This document shows positions 9,668-17,383 of a stretch of DNA of 64,000 nucleotides, piece after piece; positions within the stretch are counted from its first letter, which is position 1; every line of letters begins with the position of its first letter. Location of the stretch: NCBI RefSeq assembly GCF_023273895.1, contig NZ_CP096883.1:3844001-3908000 (forward strand), in the 5' to 3' direction. Below the pieces are notes generated by a model. It did not search any database. It had not been told where the DNA came from and was given only the letters and a program-made list of their open reading frames with translations. This stretch comes from Sphingobacterium sp. PCS056. GTDB lineage: Bacteria; Bacteroidota; Bacteroidia; Sphingobacteriales; Sphingobacteriaceae. A program made the position numbers and the translations under genes.

Positions 9668-10120
9668 ATGTCACATCCGATTAAACAATTGTGGTTATAC
9701 AATGATTGGGCCAATAAATCAATAATAAATGCTATAAAACCTCAGATTGAAAAAATACCTTCATCTGCTATAAAACTTTTGAGTCATATCGTAAATGCAC
9801 AGATGATTTGGTTAAGTAGATTAAATGGTGAAAAATCTAATTTAGGTGTATGGGATGAACATACCATCATGGAATGTGAAAAATACCATAACTTATCTTC
9901 GGATGGTCTTGAAAAAAAAATTCGAGAATATGATGCGTCTGAAATGCTTAATATCTCCTATTTAACGACAAAAAATGATCAATTTGAAAATCTTTTCGGC
10001 GATATTATACTACATATTTTTAATCATGGGACCTATCATAGAGCTCAGATAGCTGCAGCAATGAGAAAGAATGGATTTGATCCAATTAATACAGATTACA
10101 TATCTTTTGTAAGAAAATAG
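9668..10120 (+). CDS. DinB family protein (putative metal-dependent hydrolase/transferase)
   Basis: A 150-residue four-helix-bundle protein. The DinB/YfiT metal triad is visible as His40 (LLSHIVNAQ) and His120 and His124 (FNHGTYHRAQI). The frame is open further upstream to a TTG at 9599, but the ATG at 9668 starts at the family's usual N-terminus (SHPIKQLWLYNDWAN). Relatives include thiol-dependent transferases and damage-inducible proteins of unclear role. A strong terminator follows. Confidence 0.88.
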   Translation: MSHPIKQLWLYNDWANKSIINAIKPQIEKIPSSAIKLLSHIVNAQMIWLSRLNGEKSNLGVWDEHTIMECEKYHNLSSDGLEKKIREYDASEMLNISYLTTKNDQFENLFGDIILHIFNHGTYHRAQIAAAMRKNGFDPINTDYISFVRK

Positions 10121-10219
10121 AACGGATAAATACTTATTTAAAATCAGAATAGCTCATTTCCATATTAAGAAAGACTCCTATGTGAAATAGGCAAAAACTT
10201 CATATAATCAGTTGTCAAT

Positions 10220-10272
10220 AACCATCAAAAAAAGCTAATGATATGACATATCTTTAGCTTTTTTTGATGGTT
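10220..10272. terminator. Bidirectional intrinsic terminator
   Basis: A perfect 19-bp inverted repeat (arms 10220-10238 and 10254-10272, 15-nt loop) with an internal run of seven A/T lies between the convergent DinB gene and the DUF4374 lipoprotein gene. Confidence 0.85.
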
Positions 10273-10339
10273 TATTTTAATGGGATGTGTTGAACATCGG
10301 GAAAACATAATGCATAACTAAATTTTATGCAGATATATA

Positions 10340-11542
10340 TTAATTTAATTTTGCAATCGCAGTAATCGTTCCGCCGTCAACGCGCAATCCTTGAGTAGCA
10401 GAAGCAGTCGTTGCATCAATTTTGTAGACATAACTTATTCCTGTTTTCAAAGTAATGCCAACATAACCAATGCCATCTTTTTTAGTATAGTTTGTTGATG
10501 TAACACTATTTATTTCACTACCGCTTGGCAGACCAGACACTTTTTTAAAACTCTTATCATATACGTTGACAACAGCAAAATTATATTTATCAGCAGCATT
10601 CATCGCATTCATGGATACCACAAAGTTTCCTTTCCCAACATACAACCAATTACCAATTTTGTATCCTCCTGACAATTCTTCAAAATTGAGATAATAACTG
10701 AAGTCATACGCTGTAGTTCCCTTATTAATTCTAACAATTGCAGAAGGTTTTTTGCTCGTAACTTTACCTGCTGTGGTTGCTGCCGCTGAGGAAAACGCAT
10801 ACAAATCACCTTTCTCGTCAACTGCTGTTCCATCCAAGAAATAGGCTCCAATATAGCTTGTACGATTATCTTTGATGACTTTTTCCAGTTCCATTTTTGG
10901 GTATGAATAAACTGCAATCCATGAACTATCTGGATAAGCAGTACCAAAAGAATCACCACAGCATCCTTTAATTGACATATAAGGTGCAAATACTTTATCT
11001 CCAAACTGTCTAATCCAAGTAAAGTGCGCCAACTCCCCATTGCTAGAGGGTATTTGATTGTTTATAGTTCCCTCTCCAGTAATCAAGAGGCTATTGGTAT
11101 TGACAATATAGAAATTAGATAATTTATTCGTAATCGATCTAGATATTTTCATCAGTAAGATATCATTGTTAACGGGAGCAAAAGCTTGTACAGTTTCGGA
11201 TTGAAAATCTGAAACCTTATTAAGCGTTCCATTTTTGATGTCATATGTCGTAACTGCTCCCGGATTTCCCTGTCCATATAACATGGAGAAAAACTTATTA
11301 TTGGCAGTCATATAATATCGATATGTTCCATCTTGCTCCACTCCATGACCTTTTGTGGTCACCGATCCTTCATCTAAACTTGCAGCTGTCAATAGATAAT
11401 CGGCCACTCCAGTTGATGCAACTGGTGAAACTGCAACAATATAATTACCAGGATTTGGCGGTCCAACATCATCCTTCTTGCATGAGGTAAATGCAGATAG
11501 AACTATGCCTGTAATCAATAATTTTTTAATATTCGTTTTCAT
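10340..11542 (-). CDS. DUF4374 lipoprotein (XusB-like siderophore-binding candidate)
   Basis: A 400-residue lipoprotein. The signal peptide ends in the lipobox SAFTSC with acylated Cys near residue 20. The mature part resembles DUF4374, with propeller-like repeats. DUF4374 lipoproteins are commonly encoded beside TonB-dependent receptors; in Bacteroides thetaiotaomicron, XusB of this type binds ferric enterobactin for its partner XusA. Here the receptor gene lies 30 bp upstream in the same direction, which supports a surface ferric-siderophore-binding role (inferred). No PepSY reductase (XusC) gene follows. Confidence 0.82.
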   Translation of the reverse strand: MKTNIKKLLITGIVLSAFTSCKKDDVGPPNPGNYIVAVSPVASTGVADYLLTAASLDEGSVTTKGHGVEQDGTYRYYMTANNKFFSMLYGQGNPGAVTTYDIKNGTLNKVSDFQSETVQAFAPVNNDILLMKISRSITNKLSNFYIVNTNSLLITGEGTINNQIPSSNGELAHFTWIRQFGDKVFAPYMSIKGCCGDSFGTAYPDSSWIAVYSYPKMELEKVIKDNRTSYIGAYFLDGTAVDEKGDLYAFSSAAATTAGKVTSKKPSAIVRINKGTTAYDFSYYLNFEELSGGYKIGNWLYVGKGNFVVSMNAMNAADKYNFAVVNVYDKSFKKVSGLPSGSEINSVTSTNYTKKDGIGYVGITLKTGISYVYKIDATTASATQGLRVDGGTITAIAKLN

Positions 11543-11572
11543 TTTCTAATCTTTATATTCGAACGGGAATGA

Positions 11573-13888
11573 TTATTTATTTATAAAATAGCGCAGGTTA
11601 ACATAAAAAGCTCTTCCTGGTTTTTGTAGACTAAAATTGTCATACACCTTTTCATTGGTCACGTTTTTTGCTTCAAGGCCAATATTATATCGACTATTTG
11701 CAACGCTGTATACCACATTGAAATCGTGGGTAAACTGTTTCGGAACGACCAATTTTTGTCCTCCTCTACTTGGCCAATACAAATAGAATTCATGTACATA
11801 AACTAAGTTATAACCTACATTCAAAGTATTTCCTTCATTCATAAAGTTCTTAAAAATAACAGAGGCATCTCCATGAGCAAAAAAGTACGGGATATTAGGC
11901 ATTTGGTCATTATATAGAGGGCTGATATTGGAATAATTGGGTTCGTATTTCTGCTTATTCTGTAAATATTGATAGGTGATAGATCCACCTAAAGTCAACC
12001 AGCTTTTATACGAATAACGAGCATCAGCATCTGCTCCCCAAGTTTCTACCCCCTCACGATTATCAGCAACAAGTTTTGATTGATTATTATTTAAACGATT
12101 GTAAATAAAATCACTAGCATAACGGTATATTAAATTTGCTCCCACAACAAAACGGTGATCTTTATTGATGGCAAAATTATAATTTGTTCCTAAGTTCAAA
12201 TTATGACTGCTTTCAGGTTTTAATTTTGCGTTAGCTTCTTGATTTTCCACATCTCCAAACATCTCATAGGGTGTTGGCATACGATTTGTCCGTTCGTACG
12301 ATGTTTTTATCTGTAAATTAGGTTTGATATAATAAGCTGTAGCCAATCCATAACCAAAGCGATTATGTGTGGTGTCAAGAGCTCCATTTTTATTGTTTTG
12401 GATCAAGAGCTTTCCAAAAACAGTTGTCGTCCACACATCTTGAATACCATATGTGTAACCCAAACCTAAAATATTTTTGTTCGTTTTTTGTGGTTGTTCA
12501 TATGCTGCGTTTGTAGGATTCAGCTCGTCGTGTCCTTTTCTATTGAAAGTCGAGAAAACATTGCTTAAGGCAATAGAATGGTTTTCTCCCATTCGATAAT
12601 TCAAATTAGTTGTTGCTAGACCTTCGTTATTTTTGTAAATATAAAGCTGTCTCGCGCGCTCGCCATTAGTTCCATTCGGTTTTGAGGTGCCATACCAATC
12701 ATAACGAACATTTACCGTATCAATATTTTGTTCTTTGCCCAGATTATAATTGGCATTAACGATCAAGTCCAATCCTTTAATAATATTAGTCTTTCTATAT
12801 TTTAAAGTAGGCATGATAGTTGACCCGCGGCGGTGCCATTGTCCGAATACGGACTTCATTCTCGCTCCTGTTTGAATTTCCTTATAATTTTGACCCAGAA
12901 TAACACCTAATAATAAGCGATCTGCAAAACTTTTGTCCACAAAACCCACCTGCGCTATGACAGATTCATTGTGGTATTTATCATGAAAGCGTTTTACGAC
13001 AGCATTTTTATCATATGCACCTGTATAAATGTCAGCAGCCTCAACATTTACTTTATAATTATTGTCTGAATAATTCTGAAAAGCATTCAACTGGAAGGTC
13101 AATCCTTTTTTAGAAGTAGCGGCAGCATTAACAACAGTTCGGTGTGTATTAAATGATCCATAACTGTAAGAGGCATCAACAAAATTACGAAACCGGTCTG
13201 CAGTCACAATATTAATAGCGCCACCTAAAGCATCAGATCCTAACCACATCGGTACGACCCCTTTATAGACTTCAATACGATCCGCAATATTAATTGGGAT
13301 ATTATTGATCTGAAAAGAAGAACCAAAGTTATCCATCGGGATACCATCAACAAAATATCTAACATGTTCACCAGAGAAACCATTTAAAGATAAATTAAAG
13401 TTTGATCCAACTCCTCCAGATTCACGTACACGCACTCCAGCTACTTTATCCAATGCCCCAGAAATATCTAATGTGCTATTATATAGTTTTGTTGCATCGA
13501 TTGCTGTTACATTATAAGCCTGGCGACTGACTTCCTGAACTTTAGTTAATCCCAGAACCTCAACCTCATCAATTGCTTTGTTTGACTTGACCAAGTTAAA
13601 ATTATGGTGATTAACAGACTCCAAAACCAAAACGATATCCTCTATCCATGTTTCTGCTTCAATTGAGGTGATCTTTACACGAACATTTTTAGATTTTACA
13701 CTTTTAATTTCAAATAGTCCTTTGCTATCTGAAATTGTTTTCTGTCCTGCGATAGTAACAGTGGCACCATGTAAAGGTTGGTTGTCTAAATAAATGGTTC
13801 CTTTAAATATCGTGGTCTGATGTTGTGCAAAACTTGATATAGCACAACAGACAAGGGCAACTAATGCCCAAATTTTTGTAAATTGCAT
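11573..13888 (-). CDS. TonB-dependent outer-membrane receptor (XusA-like)
   Basis: A 771-residue outer-membrane receptor. It has a signal peptide ending AISSFAQ, a carboxypeptidase-regulatory-like beta domain (residues about 28-110), a TonB-box region around DEVEVLG, a plug domain (GVRVRESGGVGSN to GGAINIV) and a beta-barrel ending in a C-terminal aromatic strand (YFINK). It is shorter than SusC proteins and of the FecA/CirA class. The DUF4374 partner suggests ferric siderophore uptake, powered by TonB. A candidate Fur-type dyad lies in the long upstream region. Confidence 0.9.
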   Translation of the reverse strand: MQFTKIWALVALVCCAISSFAQHQTTIFKGTIYLDNQPLHGATVTIAGQKTISDSKGLFEIKSVKSKNVRVKITSIEAETWIEDIVLVLESVNHHNFNLVKSNKAIDEVEVLGLTKVQEVSRQAYNVTAIDATKLYNSTLDISGALDKVAGVRVRESGGVGSNFNLSLNGFSGEHVRYFVDGIPMDNFGSSFQINNIPINIADRIEVYKGVVPMWLGSDALGGAINIVTADRFRNFVDASYSYGSFNTHRTVVNAAATSKKGLTFQLNAFQNYSDNNYKVNVEAADIYTGAYDKNAVVKRFHDKYHNESVIAQVGFVDKSFADRLLLGVILGQNYKEIQTGARMKSVFGQWHRRGSTIMPTLKYRKTNIIKGLDLIVNANYNLGKEQNIDTVNVRYDWYGTSKPNGTNGERARQLYIYKNNEGLATTNLNYRMGENHSIALSNVFSTFNRKGHDELNPTNAAYEQPQKTNKNILGLGYTYGIQDVWTTTVFGKLLIQNNKNGALDTTHNRFGYGLATAYYIKPNLQIKTSYERTNRMPTPYEMFGDVENQEANAKLKPESSHNLNLGTNYNFAINKDHRFVVGANLIYRYASDFIYNRLNNNQSKLVADNREGVETWGADADARYSYKSWLTLGGSITYQYLQNKQKYEPNYSNISPLYNDQMPNIPYFFAHGDASVIFKNFMNEGNTLNVGYNLVYVHEFYLYWPSRGGQKLVVPKQFTHDFNVVYSVANSRYNIGLEAKNVTNEKVYDNFSLQKPGRAFYVNLRYFINK

Positions 13889-14682
13889 TTCTTTTAATTT
13901 CCGTTAGAAGAAGCATACGTTTATGTATGCACAGTTAGTCTAATTATTTAGATTTTAAATGTGCCACGTTATAAATTGCAGCTTATGCGTGGCGTATTTC
14001 TTGCTTAGTCCCCAATAAACATCTTGGCTATCGGTTCATTGATCTGTTTATTTTAATATGTATATCTTTCTATATCATAAATTCCTTTCCAATAAGTTGA
14101 TTATTTGTTAATTGTCAAAAAGTACTTTGGTTTAGTATGTCTGCCCCTATTCAGTATCCAAATTTCAAAAGTGAATAGCCAATACTATGATTAAAACTGA
14201 TTCAAGGTTGTTTAAGAATAATCAATTTATTTAGACTAATTATAAACAATACTGCAAATATAAAAATTAATCTATGCCCTCAAAACTAAAATTGAAATTA
14301 TTGAAAGATTAGTAACATGTCGCTTGACTATATACCAATTAATACTGATCATTCATTTTGCACTTCATAAGTATCAGATTCATGACGTATTTATGATTTA
14401 CAGAAACAAAATTTATCCCCCTATCTACTTACATGTGAAACAATCTCTTTCCAATTGAAAGGACATCAAATAAAGATTTTTACGATAGGAATTTAAGAGT
14501 GGCTCTTTGAGGGGATGCTATTTGTTTCTATGGTTCACTCCGCTTCATGTAAGTTTTGACGATAGAACGTTCTCGCTGTTGTTCTGTTATCCAGGTACTG
14601 ATTTAAAGAAAACAGGCTGGATCAAAAGTCAATTGTACTAGATTGACACTAAATAAAATTTCGACACTTCGATAGATTCAGC
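13889..14682. other. Long gene-free region upstream of the TonB-dependent receptor
   Basis: About 0.8 kb without a credible open frame. It holds a small hairpin just upstream of the receptor start (13913-13930, arms GCATAC/GTATGC), an inverted repeat TCTAA-n4-TTAGA at 13939-13952, a second possible hairpin (GCCACG at 13963, CGTGGC at 13988) and an imperfect Fur-like dyad at 14230-14246. A long structured 5' leader is possible. I recognise no riboswitch class in it. Confidence 0.5.
14230..14246. promoter_or_regulatory. Candidate Fur-type operator
   Basis: The 17-mer TTTAGACTAATTATAAA is an imperfect palindrome (6 of 8 paired positions), of the TTTAGA...TCTAAA kind I associate with iron-regulated genes in Bacteroidota. 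It lies about 340 bp upstream of the receptor, further than usual, so the assignment is tentative. Confidence 0.3.
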
Positions 14683-14722
14683 AAAAAAGGATCAAAACTC
14701 ATCAGAGATTTGATCCTTTTTT
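14683..14722 (-). terminator. Intrinsic terminator downstream of hsp20
   Basis: A perfect 14-bp stem (arms 14683-14696 and 14709-14722, core GGATCAAA/TTTGATCC) with a 12-nt loop and a T-run on the minus-strand side follows the hsp20 gene. Confidence 0.8.
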
Positions 14723-14830
14723 CATGATTTATGTCATTAAAAGCTAACCTAGCAAATTTAAATTCTGATTTGAAATGGCGAATTTCATTGATGAGAAAGC
14801 CTCTTTACTGATATCAAATGCACAGTCTTA

Positions 14831-15261
14831 TTAACTTACCTTAATATTTTGAGCAGGATTAAAAGATTCGACATCTTTTGGTAGAATTACTGTTAGAATT
14901 CCTTCTTCATAGCTTGCCGTCAAATTAACTTGAGAGACCTGCTCATTTAATTGAAAAGATCTGCTGAATGATTGTGGAACAAATTCGCGGTACATATACT
15001 GCTCTTCGTTGTCTTCTGTTGCAGAGACTTCGTAAGAAATGGTCAATATTTTATCTTTTATTTCAATTTTAAATTGTTCTTTTTGAGACCAGCAGCATAT
15101 AATTGTAGGGTAAAAAAAGCTTTATTTTCTTCAATATTGACTAATGGTCTATGTTCACGAGAAAACTCATTTCTTATCTTTCCAAATTGTTGTTCGAATT
15201 TATTTTTTAAATTGCCGTATTGCGCAAAACAGTCTGTGTTATTATTATTTTTATTAAACAT
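14831..15261 (-). pseudogene. Small heat-shock protein Hsp20, interrupted by a one-base deletion
   Basis: Two minus-strand frames (15261-15058 and 15046-14831) encode the N- and C-terminal halves of one Hsp20/alpha-crystallin chaperone. The first frame runs ...AAGLKKNN and stops. Adding one T to the plus-strand run of five T at 15080-15084 restores AAGLKKEQFKIEIKDKILTIS, the normal alpha-crystallin strand order, and joins the halves into a 143-residue protein of standard length. The total span is 431 bases, one short of a multiple of three. The C-terminal part has the GILTVILPK motif. It is either a real frameshift mutation or a homopolymer error in the sequence. Confidence 0.85.
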
Positions 15262-15278
15262 TGTGCTTAAATATAAAG

Positions 15279-15569
15279 TTAATTGATTGGGATAATGGCT
15301 ATATGAGAACGTTTGATTTCATGGGATGCTGGCCGTACCGCTGCACCCAAATCTGCTCTGAAATCAGTCGAAATAGGAAACGAACGTTCACGCAACATCT
15401 TTTGAGATTTCTTATTTCGCATCTGACTGGCAATAAAGATCGCCAATGCGCTCAATATTGTCCCTGCCACTAATAATTTAAATAGAAGTCCAATTACAAA
15501 GGACAGTAAGCCAACAACGAATGTTACTGCTATGAGCTTAGGTATAATAAATCGAATTTTATTTTTCAT
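15279..15569 (-). CDS. Small membrane protein
   Basis: A 96-residue protein with one or two closely spaced hydrophobic helices (about residues 8-47, including VVGLLSFVIGLLFKLLVAGTILSA split by Lys) and a basic C-terminal half. It lies 17 bp upstream of hsp20 in the same direction, so the two are probably co-transcribed, suggesting a stress-related envelope role. I do not recognise a family. Confidence 0.6.
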   Translation of the reverse strand: MKNKIRFIIPKLIAVTFVVGLLSFVIGLLFKLLVAGTILSALAIFIASQMRNKKSQKMLRERSFPISTDFRADLGAAVRPASHEIKRSHIAIIPIN

Positions 15570-15711
15570 ATTTTGTTTTTTTATAATTACTTTAAAGGCC
15601 TTTTGATAGAAGACGCTTTTACAAAGACAATACTTTAAAACAAATCGTATTTTTTTAAAAAAAGATAATTTTTGAACAGATAGCGATTTATAGCAAGTTT
15701 TAAAATATAAA

Positions 15712-15744
15712 AAAAGAGCAGAGAATTATCTTCTCTGCTCTTTT
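15712..15744 (-). terminator. Intrinsic terminator of the sigma factor operon
   Basis: A perfect 14-bp inverted repeat (arms 15712-15725 and 15731-15744, core GAGCAGAGAA) has a 5-nt loop and T-rich minus-strand trailer, directly after the 121-residue membrane protein gene. Confidence 0.85.
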
Positions 15745-15766
15745 AAGCCTCATCACCTCTAATGGT

Positions 15767-16132
15767 TTATTGTTGTTCCGTCTGCTCATCATGGGGCTTG
15801 TCCCGACATGCCGCTGAAAATCGACGTTTCCATTCTGCTTTGAATTTGGATCGATCATCATCTGTACAATGTTGCGCATGCTTGTTGAAGCACTGTCCAT
15901 TACACATTTCATGTCTTCGACCTTTAAATCTAAAACCTCCAAAAAGAATTTTTGACAAAAGCAGAATTCCAAAAGCTTGCCAAAAAGAGATCATCTTTAA
16001 GCCAAATATTTCAGGCATCAGTATATTCCATAATAACTGTACTCCCCATACAAATAATAAGGCAAGTATGATGCCGCAGGGTATCATAAAAAAAAGCTTC
16101 TTCTTTTTATTGCTGCTATATGTATTGTTCAT
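15767..16132 (-). CDS. Small membrane protein co-encoded with an ECF sigma factor
   Basis: A 121-residue protein. A basic N-terminus (NKKKK) is followed by a hydrophobic helix at about residues 13-35 and a second at about 48-64 (FWQAFGILLLSKILFGG), then a Cys/His-rich, highly charged tail (MCNGQCFNKHAQHC). It begins 16 bp after the sigma factor stop. By position it could modulate the sigma factor, but it lacks a recognisable anti-sigma domain; function is unknown. Confidence 0.7.
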   Translation of the reverse strand: MNNTYSSNKKKKLFFMIPCGIILALLFVWGVQLLWNILMPEIFGLKMISFWQAFGILLLSKILFGGFRFKGRRHEMCNGQCFNKHAQHCTDDDRSKFKAEWKRRFSAACRDKPHDEQTEQQ

Positions 16133-16148
16133 AAACTATCTTTTAATA

Positions 16149-16739
16149 TTATATTTCATTGTAAAGTACACGAAGTTTTTGTCGAAGATGCTTAACGGCA
16201 TATCCTTTACGACTGATGATTGTCTTGATACTTTCACCTTCCTGATCTGCAATCTCCTGCAGCGTCATATCCTCAATCTCATGCCATAAAAATGTATTTC
16301 TCTGTTTTTCTGGTAACTCGTCCAAAGCTTTCATGAGTTGATCCCAGAAAGCATCTTTGAACATCTTCAGTTCAGCATCATTGGTATGGTCGGACAGTAG
16401 CAGTTCCTTGATTTGCAATCTTCCCTCCTCATCTTCATACATCTGATCTTCCAGTGATTCGGTCTTTTTTTTCCTATACAAATCTGTTATTTTGTTTTTA
16501 GCAACAGCATACAACCAACCACTCATATTCTCCAACTGATCAATATTAGAAAGCCGACTCGTCTGATACCACACTTCTTGTAAAATATCTTCAGCATCTT
16601 CAATTTTTTTCACTTTCCCATTAATGAAACGAAGCAATTGAGAGCCATAGTTTTTGACGACCTCGGATATCGAAGATGTTTTTTTATAAGACATGTTTAA
16701 GGTATGAGTAGCATCCATACCAGTATAGACGATCATCAA
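16149..16739 (-). CDS. ECF-type RNA polymerase sigma factor
   Basis: A 196-residue sigma-70 family protein. Region 2 is clear (IEDAEDILQEVWYQTSRL and MSGWLYAVAKNKITDLYRKKK). Region 4 contains LDELPEKQRNTFLWHEIEDMTLQEIA followed by a helix-turn-helix. Met16 (MSYKKTSS) is a plausible alternative start, since the first 15 residues are not typical. The downstream small membrane protein is the only visible partner; no FecR-type anti-sigma gene is adjacent. The target genes cannot be told from sequence. Confidence 0.92.
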   Translation of the reverse strand: MMIVYTGMDATHTLNMSYKKTSSISEVVKNYGSQLLRFINGKVKKIEDAEDILQEVWYQTSRLSNIDQLENMSGWLYAVAKNKITDLYRKKKTESLEDQMYEDEEGRLQIKELLLSDHTNDAELKMFKDAFWDQLMKALDELPEKQRNTFLWHEIEDMTLQEIADQEGESIKTIISRKGYAVKHLRQKLRVLYNEI

Positions 16740-17383
16740 AAATTATTACTTTAAAAACTTCAAAAAATTTTACTGACTATTTTATTTTACTTATGGTGTC
16801 AAACGTACTTTTTTTTAAACGTAATTTTATATTTAAAATTCCTAAAATAATTTTAAAAACACCATATATCCGATCTAAAAATATTTTATTGTTACAAGTG
16901 AACTGACCATAATCTTTTAAATTTCATATTTTTCCAAATGATTCTTCACCTTTTGGCTGCTTAATTCATGTGTAATAAGGCGCATCATTTTAAATGTATG
17001 ATAAATAACCCGTAAAATTTTACTAGTTTGCACAACCTAGAATAGCAACTAAATCTTAATTCAAAGAAACGACCGATCTTATCTAAAGTTATTAAATAAA
17101 TTAAAAGAACCACATTACCTTCCTTATTAACAAGAAGATATAGTTAAATACGGTCAGTTTTAATTTGCTCTTTGTATTCAGGGCATTATATTTTTGAACT
17201 TGATATGACTGCCATTTGATTCAAATTTGATGGCAACTCAGCACCTATATCACGACATAGCAGGATGATACCTAAATTTATTCTTAAATTTGCTATTACG
17301 ATTAGCGTTTTTTATATCATTCGATTTTTCAAAATAAAAAGATATAACTTAAAACCTATTGCAAAGTATACAACATTTAGTCC
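16740..17383. other. Divergent intergenic region without recognisable genes
   Basis: About 640 bp, very AT-rich, separating the sigma factor operon from the PUL regulator gene. It should contain both divergent promoters. I see no credible open frame, strong hairpin or known RNA in it. Confidence 0.5.

Noticed and set aside
13889..14682. Decayed gene in the region upstream of the TonB receptor
   Set aside because: No frame gives recognisable protein segments, even allowing single frameshifts by eye.
15058..15261. Programmed -1 frameshifting in hsp20
   Set aside because: The sequence at the break is C-AAA-AAG, not a full A-AAA-AAG slippery heptamer, and I saw no supporting downstream structure. 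A missing base is simpler.
15762..16289. 175-codon plus-strand frame opposite the membrane protein and sigma genes
   Set aside because: It is antisense to two better-supported genes, and its sequence is Cys/Ser/Leu-rich with no domain.
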